Below, piece after piece: positions 27,051 to 38,880 of a stretch of DNA of 64,000 nucleotides. The translations under genes were made by a program, and so were the position numbers. Numbering within the stretch: the first letter of the stretch is position 1; every line of letters begins with the position of its first letter. The stretch spans positions 1 to 64,000 of the forward strand of contig NZ_AKFJ01000017.1 in the NCBI RefSeq assembly GCF_000272475.1, read 5' to 3'. Origin of the DNA: Novosphingobium sp. Rr 2-17 (GTDB lineage: Bacteria > Pseudomonadota > Alphaproteobacteria > Sphingomonadales > Sphingomonadaceae). Under the pieces are notes generated by a model. It ran no database searches. It was not told the origin of the DNA and saw only the letters and a program-made list of their open reading frames with translations.

Positions 27051-29858
27051 TCAGAAGTTCACCACCACGTTGGTGAAGAACGTCCGGCCGTTCACGTCGT
27101 ACGTGGACGGATAGGTGTTCGACTGCTGCTGGTTGTCACCCAAGATTGGCGGCTTGCGATTGAACATGTTGTTCATGCCGATCGACCAAGTGAACTTCTT
27201 GTCGATATCGATTGTCGCGGTCAGATCGAAGTAGTCGTAGGCCTTGATGTGCTCGACCGAGTAAGTGGTTGAGTCATCGTCATCGCCGACCGGCGACAAG
27301 TGACGCCAGGCGAGCGAGAGGCTGCCGCCGTCGGTCGACCAGGTTGCACGGCTGTTCAGGCGCCACTTGGCGTAGACATTGCCGCAGTTCAGGCCGAACT
27401 TGCCTGCGCAGTTGTAGACGATGTCCGAGATGTCCGCGATCGGGTGGAAGGTCCAGTTCATCAGGTACGTACCTGCTACGCGCAGGTTCAGGTTGCTGCT
27501 CTTGTTGGTGCCGAACGCCAGCGGTATCGAATACTGGGCGTCGAAGTCGATGCCATCGGTCTTAACGCCGCCCGAGTTGCTGTTCGTGTCGATCGCCCCG
27601 TAGATCGTACCCGTGCTGTCGCGCGGGAGCAGTGAACAGTAGCTGCTGTTGTACGAAGTCCAACCGTTACCTTCATCGCCATAGCAGGCCCGGATGATGC
27701 TGCTGGTACCGGCTGAGGTGATGTAGTTGTCGATCTTGATGTGGTAATAATCCGCAGTGATCGACAGTCCAGGTATCATGCTGGGCTTCAGGACGATACC
27801 GAAGGTGTAAGTGTTCGCCGTCTCTTCACGCAGGTTGGTGTTACCACCGTTGTAGCTCATGATCTGCGTGTCGCCGCCGTTGTATTCCGTACCGACGGAA
27901 CCCGATGGAACACCTTGGGCGATACAGCTCGCATTGAGGTTTGCGTTGCTCACCGCAGCGCTGGTCGTGCAGGGATCGGTCGCGCTTTCGAAGTTCTGCG
28001 AAGTGCCGCTATACAAGTCGCTTACGGTAGGCGCGCGCACTGCTCGCGAGAATTGCGCTCGCAGCCCGATGTCCTTGATTGGTGCCCACAGCAGTCCTCC
28101 CGAGAACGTGCCGACGTTCTTGGCTGCGGTGGTGTAATGCGAATAGCGGACTGCCCCGTTGAGTTCCAGGCGATGCACGAAAGGCTTGTCCGCGAGCAGC
28201 GGTACGCTGACTTCGGTGAACAATTCCTTGACGTTGTATCCGCCCTTGGTGGGCTCGCTGCCGTTGAAGCCTACCACGTCGCCTGAGGAGAGTGCCTCGT
28301 CCGGGTCGTACCGCCCATATTCAGAGCGGTATTCAGCACCCACGGCGATGCCGGCCGGGCCTGCACCCAGATCGAACAAGTTGTTGTTGGTGATCGCGCC
28401 GCTGACCACCTTCTCGGTGATGGTCGAACGGTTGGTCGTGTCGATCGAGATGAAATCGACCGCTTCGTCGCTCAGGTTGCCGGCGCCGTAGATGTTTGCC
28501 GGGACGCAGCCGTTGCTCTGATCGGTACAAACCAGATTGCCATTGGAATCGGTGGTCGTCTTGAGTGCCTGCTGCAGTCTGCTGCGCGAGATATTGCCGG
28601 ACTGATACTCGGTCTGCTTGGTGCGAGCATAGCTGGCGTAGATGTCGTAGTTCCAGTTGCTTCCCAGATCGCCGCGCGCGCCGAACAGCCCGCGCAAAGC
28701 CTTGCTATCAACCAGCGAAACGCGGTCACCCACTTCGCTCAGGCGCCGATAAATGTTGGCAGTGGTGTAGCCATCGCCGTCGGTGTCCTGGCTCTTCAGT
28801 AGTGCCTGGCTGTCGGCGGACAGGTACGGGGAATTGTTGTCCAGTTCGAAGCTGCCGGTCACCGGGGTCGGTGCCAACTGGTTCTTGACCCGGTTGTGGA
28901 TGTACTGGCCCTCGGCATAGAACGTCAGCGCATCGCTGACGTCGAAGTGGCCCTGGCCGAACAGGAGTTCGCGCTTCTGCGGCACCTGAAGGTAGTTTTC
29001 TGAGGCATAGTTATACGCATCGGCAGAGGTGTAGGCGGAATAATCGCCGTTCTCGTCGAACTTGTAGTTCTTGCCGCCAATGTTGATGCGGGTTCCTGGG
29101 ATAGAGCTGGAACCGCCGCTGGTCAGGCCGCCTTCGCCGTCATCGGTCTGAGTGACAGCGGTATACGAGCGCGCAGACTGCTTGATCGCCTTGCGCTGGG
29201 TATAGTCACCATACAGCGTGATATTGCCGCGGCCCTCGGCGAAGTTCTTGCCGACCAGAAGCCCACCGGAATACTGCGCGCCATCGCCCTTATCGGTGAT
29301 GCGATAGTTGCTGTTAGCTTGGACGCCTTCGAAATTCTGCTTTGTGACGAAGTTGATGACGCCGGTGACCGCGTCCGAACCATACACCGCCGATTTGCCG
29401 CCGGTGATGATGTCCACCTTCTCAAGTAGCGCGGTGGGGATCGTGTTCAGATCGACGATTTGGTTGGTGTCGTAGGATACATAACGGTGGCCGTTGACCA
29501 AAACCAGTGTGCGGACTGCACCGAGGCCACGCAAGTTGGCAGTCGATACACCACCGCCGGGGTTGTTCGACGCAGACGTCGTGCCAGGAAGGAGCTGGGG
29601 CAGCTCTTTCAGAATGTTCTCGACGTTGATCTGGCCGCTCAGCGCGAGTTCTTTCGCGCTGACGGTCAGGATCGGCGCGGCTTGCTCCAAGTTGGGATTG
29701 CGCAGGCGCGAGCCGGTGATGACAATGGCGTCGCCCTGGGCGGGCTGAGCATCGGCGCCTTCGCTGGCTGCAGGCGCAGTGTCCTGCGCCTGCGCGGTGA
29801 CGGGCAGGCCCATGAGGAGAGTGGACGCCAATAGCAGGCGTTTGAGGTCGGGTGTCAT
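27051..29858 (-). CDS. TonB-dependent outer-membrane receptor
   Basis: A 935-residue receptor with a signal peptide (MTPDLKRLLLASTLLMGLPV, cleavage near AQAQ). The plug domain begins DAIVITGSRLRNPNLEQAAP, then VNGHRYVSYD and VDIITGGKSAVYGSDAVTGV. The beta-barrel ends WSIGMNNMFNRKPPILGDNQ and TNVVVNF, with a terminal Phe as required for Bam insertion. A Ser/Asn-rich loop set (NSNSGGVKTDG) suggests an oligosaccharide or peptide importer of the Oar/CirA-like group, but the ligand is unknown. An AAAGGAGC site precedes ATG 29858. It is convergent with a secreted dipeptidase, which fits peptide use but is not proof. Confidence 0.93.
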   Translation of the reverse strand: MTPDLKRLLLASTLLMGLPVTAQAQDTAPAASEGADAQPAQGDAIVITGSRLRNPNLEQAAPILTVSAKELALSGQINVENILKELPQLLPGTTSASNNPGGGVSTANLRGLGAVRTLVLVNGHRYVSYDTNQIVDLNTIPTALLEKVDIITGGKSAVYGSDAVTGVINFVTKQNFEGVQANSNYRITDKGDGAQYSGGLLVGKNFAEGRGNITLYGDYTQRKAIKQSARSYTAVTQTDDGEGGLTSGGSSSIPGTRINIGGKNYKFDENGDYSAYTSADAYNYASENYLQVPQKRELLFGQGHFDVSDALTFYAEGQYIHNRVKNQLAPTPVTGSFELDNNSPYLSADSQALLKSQDTDGDGYTTANIYRRLSEVGDRVSLVDSKALRGLFGARGDLGSNWNYDIYASYARTKQTEYQSGNISRSRLQQALKTTTDSNGNLVCTDQSNGCVPANIYGAGNLSDEAVDFISIDTTNRSTITEKVVSGAITNNNLFDLGAGPAGIAVGAEYRSEYGRYDPDEALSSGDVVGFNGSEPTKGGYNVKELFTEVSVPLLADKPFVHRLELNGAVRYSHYTTAAKNVGTFSGGLLWAPIKDIGLRAQFSRAVRAPTVSDLYSGTSQNFESATDPCTTSAAVSNANLNASCIAQGVPSGSVGTEYNGGDTQIMSYNGGNTNLREETANTYTFGIVLKPSMIPGLSITADYYHIKIDNYITSAGTSSIIRACYGDEGNGWTSYNSSYCSLLPRDSTGTIYGAIDTNSNSGGVKTDGIDFDAQYSIPLAFGTNKSSNLNLRVAGTYLMNWTFHPIADISDIVYNCAGKFGLNCGNVYAKWRLNSRATWSTDGGSLSLAWRHLSPVGDDDDSTTYSVEHIKAYDYFDLTATIDIDKKFTWSIGMNNMFNRKPPILGDNQQQSNTYPSTYDVNGRTFFTNVVVNF

Positions 29859-30385
29859 CGTTGCTCCTTTCGCAAGTCCGGGGGCGCGAGCGTTTCGCGA
29901 GGCCGGCTGCATGAGCAAATGATTGCGCCGTGGAGCATCGAACTGTCACTGGGTAATAGTATAGTTGCGTATATTAAGGTCACACTTGTGATCGAAGTGC
30001 AACATATATTTCAACCAGGGATACTTCAGTGAAATAAACGTGAAATTTATTTCCGATTTATTTCTTTATAAATAGAGTTATAATCAAAATGGTTTTTTAT
30101 ACATGATTTAGTGATCGTACAATAAATTATGATTAGATCTATATTTCGAGTTCGAGCTGAAAACATCATTCCATCGAACTGATGACGTTGCCGCAACCCA
30201 GCGATCCAATATTTCACAAGTCGGAAAGATATCGCTGCAGAAGCAGCACTCCGTCGCGCTGCGATGATCTACAATAGCGTTCGCCGCAAGAATCACTCCG
30301 CAGGCCGCGTTTGCGAGCGGCGCGGCGTAACAGATCTGACCTGCGGCCGAGCGCTCGAACAGCGCCCGGCAACGTGATTGTGGCT
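29859..30385. other. 527-base intergenic region with AT-rich block
   Basis: Between the receptor start and the end of AMP nucleosidase I find no supportable gene. Positions about 29990-30140 are strikingly AT-rich for this genome. Here gaaataaa (30031-30038) and tttatttc (30046-30053) form an inverted repeat with a seven-base spacer. On the minus strand a TATACT -10-like box lies at 29958-29963, about 95 bases before the receptor ATG. Two short minus-strand frames (30108-30296 and 30214-30414) overlap each other and look spurious. The rest is ordinary GC-rich sequence. Confidence 0.6.
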
Positions 30386-31816
30386 TTACCGGAAAGGCGG
30401 CTCGTTGAACGCACGCAATTTGCGTGAATGCAACCGGTCGCCTTGTTCGCGCAGCAAGTCGCAGGTTATCAGGCCGATCTTAAGGTGGCTCGCGATCGCT
30501 TCCTCATAGAAGCGATTGGCCTGCCCCGGCAGCTTGAGCTCGCCGTGGAGCGGCTTGTCCGAGACGCACAGCAGGGTGCCGTAGGGCACGCGAAAGCGAT
30601 AGCCCTGGGCGCTGATCGTTGCGCTTTCCATGTCGATGCCGATCGCGCGGCTGAGCGAAAAACGCTTGGCGGATTCGGTATAGCGCAATTCCCAGTTTCG
30701 ATCGTCGGTCGTGACGATGGTGCCTGTGCGCATCCGCTTCTTGAGATTGGCACCGCCTTCGCCGCTGACAAGCTCTGCGGCTTGGGCCAGCGCTTGCTGC
30801 ACTTCGGCAATCGCCGGCAACGGGATCTCCGGCGGCAGCACGGGATCGAGCACATGATCGTCGCGCAGATAGGCGTGGGCCAACACGTAATCGCCGATTC
30901 GTTGGCTTTCGCGCAAGCCGCCGCAGTGGCCGATCATCAGCCAGGCCTCAGGACGCAGCACCGCGAGGTGATCGGTGATCGTCTTGGCGTTCGACGGGCC
31001 GACGCCGATGTTGACCAGGGTGATGCCCGAACGGTCTTCCCGAATGAGATGGTAAGCCGGCATCTGGTGCCGCCGCCACGCAGTATCGGACAGCCGCGCC
31101 CGCGCGTTGTCGGTCGGTGCGTCGATGTAAAGGCCGCCGGCTCCCGAGAGCGCGACGTAGCCGTCCTGGCCTACTTGGGTGCCGGCCCAGTCCACGAACT
31201 CGTCCACGTAGCGATGGTAGTTGGTGAACAGCACGAAGCGCTGGCAATGCTCCGGGCTGGTGCCGGTATAGTGCGCCATGCGCGCGAGGCTGAAGTCGGT
31301 GCGCAGGCCATCGAACAACGCCAGCGGCAGCGCTTCGTCGGCACCGAAAACGTGAATTCCGTCGGCGATCTCGTCCCCGATCATCGCCAGTTCCGTGCTG
31401 GGGAAGTGGGTGGCAAGTTCCTGCGGGGTGACGGTGCCGACTGAGACGCCTTCCAGCACGTAAGGGAACGGAATTTCCTGGCCCGATCGGCTCACTTCGA
31501 ACTCTACCTCATACTCGGTTTCGATCAGCGCGAGCTGCTCGGCGAGGTAGTCGGCAAAGAGATGCGGGCGCGTGACTGTCGTTGCGTAAACGCCGACCGA
31601 TTCCAGGCGACCGAAGGCGCGTGATGCGTGGGCGGTGCGCTCCGTGCCGCGATACGTGATGCGCAACTCCGGGTAAGTCCAGAGGCGCTCGGCGCGGCGA
31701 TCGGCGGCGGGAGGGGTGCCATTCTCGACGAAGGCGGCAATATCGGCCTTCAAAGTGGAGACGGCGGCTTCATAAACGCGGACCAATTCCGCGAGGGTTT
31801 CTTTCGTCTTTTGCAT
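30386..31816 (-). CDS. amn: AMP nucleosidase
   Basis: A 476-residue AMP nucleosidase, hydrolysing AMP to adenine and ribose 5-phosphate. The N-terminal Amn domain includes RLWTYPELRITYRGT. The C-terminal phosphorylase-like domain includes TLVNIGVGPSNAKTITDHL, WLMIGHCGGLRESQRIGDYV and AIGIDMESATISAQGYRFR. The conserved Asp/Glu of the last segment act in catalysis in this superfamily. ATG 31816 follows aggtgg; a GTG two codons upstream is the alternative. It stands alone on the minus strand between the AT-rich region and a GNAT gene, 47 bases away. Confidence 0.94.
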   Translation of the reverse strand: MQKTKETLAELVRVYEAAVSTLKADIAAFVENGTPPAADRRAERLWTYPELRITYRGTERTAHASRAFGRLESVGVYATTVTRPHLFADYLAEQLALIETEYEVEFEVSRSGQEIPFPYVLEGVSVGTVTPQELATHFPSTELAMIGDEIADGIHVFGADEALPLALFDGLRTDFSLARMAHYTGTSPEHCQRFVLFTNYHRYVDEFVDWAGTQVGQDGYVALSGAGGLYIDAPTDNARARLSDTAWRRHQMPAYHLIREDRSGITLVNIGVGPSNAKTITDHLAVLRPEAWLMIGHCGGLRESQRIGDYVLAHAYLRDDHVLDPVLPPEIPLPAIAEVQQALAQAAELVSGEGGANLKKRMRTGTIVTTDDRNWELRYTESAKRFSLSRAIGIDMESATISAQGYRFRVPYGTLLCVSDKPLHGELKLPGQANRFYEEAIASHLKIGLITCDLLREQGDRLHSRKLRAFNEPPFR

Positions 31817-31863
31817 GACCACCTATTACGCAAAACATGGCGTGGCGCAATAGGTGGGCGGTT

Positions 31864-32355
31864 TTACAACGCTATGGCAAGGTACGTCACGGTCTTGCCT
31901 TTCTCCAACCGTGCCGTTCCGACCGCATTGAAACCGAAAGCGCGGTGGAATGCTTCAGAGGCCGGATTGGGCGGATCGGCATTCACTTCGCATACGATGT
32001 GCGTCTTTCCAGCGGCGCGAGCACTCGCAAAGAGCTGTTCGTAAAGTGCGCGAGCCAATCCCTGGCCGCGGGCGTGGGAAGCCACCACGACCCGATCTAC
32101 ATACACGAAGTTGGAATATCGGGCGCAAAACCAGCGAAAGTTTGCGCTGTCGTAAGGCGCGTCCTGATCGAACGCCAGAAGCAAGGCATCGACCATGCCA
32201 ACGCGCCGGACCACGAAAGCTTCGCGTACCAGCATGCCCATGCGCGCTTCGTCAGCGAACGACAATTCGATCGCATGTTCGTTATTGAGCGTCAGAATAG
32301 CGCTACGAAGCGTCGGATCGTTGTCGTAGTCCGTGAACGTAACGGGATGGATCAT
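31864..32355 (-). CDS. GNAT-family N-acetyltransferase
   Basis: A 163-residue GNAT acetyltransferase. The acetyl-CoA-binding loop is seen in VVVASHARGQGLARALYEQLF (R-G-Q-G-L-A), then a conserved C-terminal half ASEAFHRAFGFNAVGTARLE. Such proteins acetylate amines on small molecules or protein N-termini; the target is unknown. I start it at ATG 32355 rather than the upstream in-frame codon at 32382, which overlaps the terminator behind rplI. It is followed by amn on the same strand. Confidence 0.88.
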   Translation of the reverse strand: MIHPVTFTDYDNDPTLRSAILTLNNEHAIELSFADEARMGMLVREAFVVRRVGMVDALLLAFDQDAPYDSANFRWFCARYSNFVYVDRVVVASHARGQGLARALYEQLFASARAAGKTHIVCEVNADPPNPASEAFHRAFGFNAVGTARLEKGKTVTYLAIAL

Positions 32356-32385
32356 GGGTAGTCGGCGTCTTCCTGTGTCCATAAG

Positions 32386-32417
32386 AAAAAGCCCCCGTTC
32401 CGAGAAGGAACGAGGGC
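32386..32417 (-). terminator. terminator of the rpsF-rpsR-rplI operon
   Basis: gcccccgttcc pairs with ggaacgagggc (one mismatch) around gagaa, followed on the minus strand by five Ts. It lies 30 bases beyond the rplI stop. Confidence 0.88.
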
Positions 32418-32447
32418 CTTTCGTGTCCAGTCGGACCGAAGCGAGGC

Positions 32448-33038
32448 TTAGGCCTGCTCTTCGGCTTCCGGCTCGTCGATCACGATTTCGCCGGGTTCGG
32501 CGTTCGGATCGTACGCTTCGGTGAAGCCCGAGACGTCCTGTTCGAACATCGCGGCCATCACGTCCACGCCCTGCGACTGCAGGTCGGCTTCGTCCGGCGA
32601 GCGAGCCACGTTGACCTTGACGCCAACGGTGACTTCGGGGTGCAGAGTGACCTTGACGTCGAAGATTCCGAGCGTCTTGATCGGGCGTTCCAGCACGACC
32701 ATCTGCTTGCCGATGTTCGCGCCATCGGCGTTCAGGGCATCGACGATGTCACGCACCGAAACCGAACCGTACAACTGGCCCGAGTTCGACGACGCGCGGA
32801 TCAGGACGACCTGCTTGCCGGCGACATTGGCCGAGTGCGTTTCGGCGTCTGCACGACGCGAAGCGTTGTCAGCCTCGATCTTGGCGCGGTTGGCGTCGAA
32901 GACCTTCTTGTTGGCGGCGTTAGCGCGCAGCGCTTTCTTGTTCGGCAGCAGGAAGTTGCGTGCGTAACCGTCCTTGACGGAAACGACGTCACCAATGCTA
33001 CCGAGCTTTTCGATGCGCTCGAGGAGGATGATATCCAT
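32448..33038 (-). CDS. rplI: 50S ribosomal protein L9
   Basis: L9 with the standard start MDIILLERIEKLGSIGDVV and the conserved VKDGYARNFLLPNKKALRA. It is 196 residues, about 45 longer than the usual 148-150. The excess is an acidic C-terminal tail ending EIVIDEPEAEEQA, as in other sphingomonads. It binds 23S rRNA domain V and helps frame maintenance. It is the last gene of the rpsF-rpsR-rplI operon, 14 bases after rpsR. Confidence 0.97.
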   Translation of the reverse strand: MDIILLERIEKLGSIGDVVSVKDGYARNFLLPNKKALRANAANKKVFDANRAKIEADNASRRADAETHSANVAGKQVVLIRASSNSGQLYGSVSVRDIVDALNADGANIGKQMVVLERPIKTLGIFDVKVTLHPEVTVGVKVNVARSPDEADLQSQGVDVMAAMFEQDVSGFTEAYDPNAEPGEIVIDEPEAEEQA

Positions 33039-33052
33039 AGGGTTCGCCCTCC

Positions 33053-33277
33053 TTACTTGACGATGTAGGGAAGCAGACCGATGTGACGGGCGCGCTTGAT
33101 AGCCTGGCCCAGCTCACGCTGCTTTTTGGCGGAAACCGCAGTGATGCGGCTGGGGACGATCTTGCCACGCTCGGACATGAAGCCCTGCAGCAGACGAACG
33201 TCCTTGTAGTCGATCTTCGGCGCGTTCTTGCCCGAGAACGGGCAGGACTTGCGGCGGCGGAAGAAGGCGCGTGCCAT
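33053..33277 (-). CDS. rpsR: 30S ribosomal protein S18
   Basis: S18 of 74 residues, [19 protein letters not shown], with the typical core [20 protein letters not shown] and [20 protein letters not shown]. It keeps a single Cys in the zinc-type N-terminus. It forms the platform of the small subunit with S6. It lies between rpsF (three bases away) and rplI. Confidence 0.97.
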   Translation of the reverse strand: MARAFFRRRKSCPFSGKNAPKIDYKDVRLLQGFMSERGKIVPSRITAVSAKKQRELGQAIKRARHIGLLPYIVK

Positions 33278-33280
33278 CTA

Positions 33281-33643
33281 TCAGGCTCCTTCACGTTCGC
33301 GACGGCGAGTACGCTCGCGGTCGGTCTTGCGCATCATGGCCGAAGGGCCGCCCTCATGCTCGTCAACGCGGACGGTCATGAAGCGGATCACATCTTCGTT
33401 GATGCCGGTCTGACGCTCGAGCTCGGCGACAACGGCGCCGGATGCTTCGATGTTCAGCAGCACGAAGTGCGCCTTGCGGTTACGCTTGATCTTGTAAGCG
33501 AGATTCTTGAGGCCCCAGGTCTCGGTCTTGGTGACCTTGCCCTCGTTGCTCTCGACGATCTCGGTGGCGGCGGCAGCAAGCGCATCGACTTGCGCCTGGC
33601 TGAGGTCCTGGCGAGCCAGGAACACGTGCTCATATAGAGCCAC
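33281..33643 (-). CDS. rpsF: 30S ribosomal protein S6
   Basis: S6 of 120 residues with the signature [19 protein letters not shown], then [21 protein letters not shown]. The start is GTG at 33643, supported by aaaggaag upstream and by the known S6 N-terminus; the frame runs on upstream without likeness. The C-terminus is a basic/acid tail ([17 protein letters not shown]). It is first in the rpsF-rpsR-rplI operon. The 289 bases back to the divergent aminopeptidase gene hold both promoters and no other gene I can see. Confidence 0.96.
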   Translation of the reverse strand: MALYEHVFLARQDLSQAQVDALAAAATEIVESNEGKVTKTETWGLKNLAYKIKRNRKAHFVLLNIEASGAVVAELERQTGINEDVIRFMTVRVDEHEGGPSAMMRKTDRERTRRREREGA

Positions 33644-33932
33644 GGCAACTTCCTTTATCAGTCCAACCGATCGCTGGCTTGTCCGCGGGATTGCGGGGCC
33701 CCTCCGGCTTTCTTCGGGTTCCCCACAGGCCAGAATGCCGGTGCGGAGCGGCGCCCTTACCGGATTCTCGCAGGAATGCAAGCGCGCGACAAATCTGATG
33801 TGCGGGAAATCCGGCTGATTTGATAGCGATTGATGGCGTGTCTCGGGAAAAAGTTACCCGGACAAGCAAAGATGTTGCGCGTTGTGAGTTGAGCGTTAGC
33901 ACCGGTCATATCGAAAAGAACAAGAGAATCGC

Positions 33933-36605
<2,673 letters not shown>

Positions 36606-36614
36606 AGATTGAAC

Positions 36615-36642
36615 GGGGAGGGCGGCTTGCGCCGTCTTCCCC
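36615..36642. terminator. hairpin between M1 aminopeptidase and phaZ
   Basis: ggggagggcggc pairs with gccgtcttcccc, including two G-U pairs, around ttgc. No T run follows on either strand, so it may need Rho or only protect the 3' ends of these convergent genes. Confidence 0.5.
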
Positions 36643-36649
36643 ACCCGAC

Positions 36650-37885
36650 TCAGCTCATTGCGAGGACCAGGTTCTTCACCTGCGGATAAACTTCGCTTTC
36701 CCACTTCGAGCCGGAAAACACGCCGTAGTGGCCGACGCCCGGCTGTAAGTGGTGGCGCTTGAGGTGAGGGCGTAGGCTAGAGCACAGCAAATGCGCCGCT
36801 GCCGTCTGGCCCACGGCGCAGATATCGTCGCGCTCTCCCTCGACCGTCAGCAGCGCGGTCTTGCGGATCGCGCCGCAATCGACGGTGCGGCCACGGTGGG
36901 TCAGTTCGCCCCTCGCCAGAAGTGCGCGCTGGAAGACCTTGTCGATCGTTTCCAAGTAGAACTCAGCGGTCAGATCCAACACGGCGAGATACTCGTCGTA
37001 GAAGCCTTCGATTTTGGCGGACTGCGCGGTGTCGAAGTCAGCCAGCGCCTGGTACAGCTTGCGGTACTGGCTCAAGTGCCGGCCCGTGTTCATTGACATG
37101 AATGCGCTGAGCTGGATGAAACCCGGATAGACTTTGCGGCCCGCCCCTGCGTAACGGGCGGGGACGGTATGGATCAGCTTGTCCTTGAACCAGTCGAGGT
37201 CTTTGCTGACCGCCAGGTCGTTCACCGCCGTCGGGCTTTCCCGCGTGTCCACCGGGCCGCCCATCAAGGTCATCGTGCGCGGCTGCAGCGGATCGTCGTT
37301 CTGCGCCATGACCGCCACGGCCGCCAGGACCGGCACGCAGGGCTGGCACACCGCCAGCACATGAGCGCCACGCTGGTTTTGCACGTCGCCGATTTCCTGC
37401 AGGAACCGGATCACGTAATCGACGTAATCTTCGAAACCGAACTGGCCTGCGGAGAGCGGCACGTCGCGCGCATTCTTCCAGTCGGTGATGTAGACATCAT
37501 GATCGCGGAGCAGGGTTTCGACGGTATTACGCAGCAAGGTCGCGAAATGGCCCGAAAGGGGTGCGACCACCAAGATCTTGGGTTGGGGCGTCGCCACGTC
37601 CGGTTTGGCGAAGTGCAACAAGTTTCCGAACGGAAGCGACAGCGCCACCTCTTCCACGACATCGACCGTCGCGTTGCCGGACCGGACCTTATCAATCGCG
37701 TAAGGCGGACGCTTGTGCGTAACCTCGGATTTTTCGAACACTTCGGCCATGGCGAACAACCGCCGTGCCGTCGGCATGTCTCGGGCGCCGTCCAGCGCGC
37801 GGTCTCGGAACGTGGTGGCTACATGTGCGGCGTAGCGCGCGGGCGCCAGCATATCGCAATGAGCCTGATAGGCCTTGTAGAGCAT
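36650..37885 (-). CDS. phaZ: intracellular polyhydroxyalkanoate depolymerase
   Basis: A 411-residue PHB depolymerase of the intracellular type. The nucleophile is Cys180 in the lipase-box-like HVLAVCQPCVP, as in Ralstonia PhaZ1. Further family segments are ILVVAPLSGHFATLLRNTVE, VYITDWKNARDVPLSAG and the C-terminal His region QPGVGHYGVFSGSKW. It mobilises stored poly-3-hydroxybutyrate to hydroxyacyl units. ATG 37885 (MLYKAYQAHCDM) is the family N-terminus; the longer frame is noncoding. No PHA synthase or phasin gene is in the window. Confidence 0.93.
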   Translation of the reverse strand: MLYKAYQAHCDMLAPARYAAHVATTFRDRALDGARDMPTARRLFAMAEVFEKSEVTHKRPPYAIDKVRSGNATVDVVEEVALSLPFGNLLHFAKPDVATPQPKILVVAPLSGHFATLLRNTVETLLRDHDVYITDWKNARDVPLSAGQFGFEDYVDYVIRFLQEIGDVQNQRGAHVLAVCQPCVPVLAAVAVMAQNDDPLQPRTMTLMGGPVDTRESPTAVNDLAVSKDLDWFKDKLIHTVPARYAGAGRKVYPGFIQLSAFMSMNTGRHLSQYRKLYQALADFDTAQSAKIEGFYDEYLAVLDLTAEFYLETIDKVFQRALLARGELTHRGRTVDCGAIRKTALLTVEGERDDICAVGQTAAAHLLCSSLRPHLKRHHLQPGVGHYGVFSGSKWESEVYPQVKNLVLAMS

Positions 37886-37995
37886 TCCTGTAGATATTCC
37901 TCGAATCGCGTTCGATGCCCCAGGCAACTCAACGCTGGATTCATGCTGCGCTGCATCATAAGCTGATGCAAGAGAAACACGGCCAAGGGAACACG

Positions 37996-38664
37996 ATGAC
38001 AACCGGTGATGCTGCAACCGCGCAACTGACGATTTCCAGCAAGACGTATTCGGCCTGGTCCTTGCGCGGTTGGCTGCTGTGCCGGCTGGCGGGGCTGGAA
38101 GTGGTCGAGAAGCAAGTGATCAACGATGCCGCCAATCGCGCCGAATTGCTGCTGCTATCGCCTTCGGTGCTGGTGCCGCGGCTGACTTTCGCGGGCGCTA
38201 GCGTGTGGGATACGCTCGCCATCGCGGAGTTCCTGCACGAGCGCTATCCCGAGGCGGGGATGCTGCCTGCCGACCCCATCGCGCGCGCGCATTGCCGCTC
38301 GATTTCGGGAGAAATCCATTCGGGTTTCACGAACTTGCGCTCGGCATTGCCGATGAACCTCAAGGTCCGGCACGAGAGCTTCCCGGTGTTCTCCGGCGCG
38401 CGGCCAGACATCGAACGGATCGAGACGATCTGGCAAGACTGCCTCGATCGCTACCACGGCCCGTTCCTGTTCGGGGAAAAGCCCACCGTGGCCGATGCCA
38501 TGTACGCGCCGGTGACGACCCGCTTCACGTCCTATGCGGTCAAGCTATCGCCCCAGAGCGCGGCATATTGCGAGACGATCACGGCGTGGGAGCCGATGCG
38601 CGAGTGGGTGGCGGCGGCCATGGCCGAGCCCGAGGATATCGAAGAACTCGACGTCGAATTTTGA
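37996..38664 (+). CDS. glutathione S-transferase family protein
   Basis: A 222-residue GST-like protein. The thioredoxin-fold N-terminus carries ISSKTYSAWSLRGWLLCRLA, where Ser/Tyr may contact glutathione. VLVPRLTF provides the cis-Pro and WDTLAIAEFLHERYPEAGML the gamma-site helix. The alpha-helical C-terminal domain has GPFLFGEKPTVADAMYAPV with the conserved Asp of the N-capping box. It resembles maleylacetoacetate isomerase or stringent-starvation-like GSTs without being assignable. A purine-rich site aaggga precedes ATG 37996. It is divergent from phaZ by about 110 bases. Confidence 0.88.
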   Translation: MTTGDAATAQLTISSKTYSAWSLRGWLLCRLAGLEVVEKQVINDAANRAELLLLSPSVLVPRLTFAGASVWDTLAIAEFLHERYPEAGMLPADPIARAHCRSISGEIHSGFTNLRSALPMNLKVRHESFPVFSGARPDIERIETIWQDCLDRYHGPFLFGEKPTVADAMYAPVTTRFTSYAVKLSPQSAAYCETITAWEPMREWVAAAMAEPEDIEELDVEF

Positions 38665-38760
38665 CGCCGCCTTGGCTTTGACGCTGCCTTGGCAGGGCAT
38701 CGGTCCGGCGTCAGAAGCTCCGGCAATGCCTTGACCATCGGGGCCTTGACCATCGGGCGA
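38660..38760. repeat. two short tandem duplications after the GST gene
   Basis: A 17-base unit tttgacgcygccttggc occurs twice (38660-38676 and 38677-38693), its first copy overlapping the GST stop codon. A 15-base unit ttgaccatcgggg occurs twice (38731-38745 and 38746-38760). Both look like slippage duplications. The rest of the 216-base gap before DUF808 holds no gene. Confidence 0.75.
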
Positions 38761-38880
38761 TCCGGAACAGAAGATATCGTGACGCTTTAAGTCCGCGCCG
38801 TGCGAAGACTTGATCGGCCCGAAAATACCCCGCATGGCTTCGGCGCTCTCAGCCCTAGATAAACAGGATTTTCTCAGCTT

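Noticed and set aside
30108-30414. Two overlapping short minus-strand frames near the AT-rich region
   Set aside because: No family likeness, no ribosome-binding site, mutual overlap, and unusual composition.
38660-38760. Tandem 17-bp and 15-bp duplications after the GST gene as a regulatory array
   Set aside because: Only two copies each, unrelated to each other, and one overlaps a stop codon; replication slippage is the simpler explanation.
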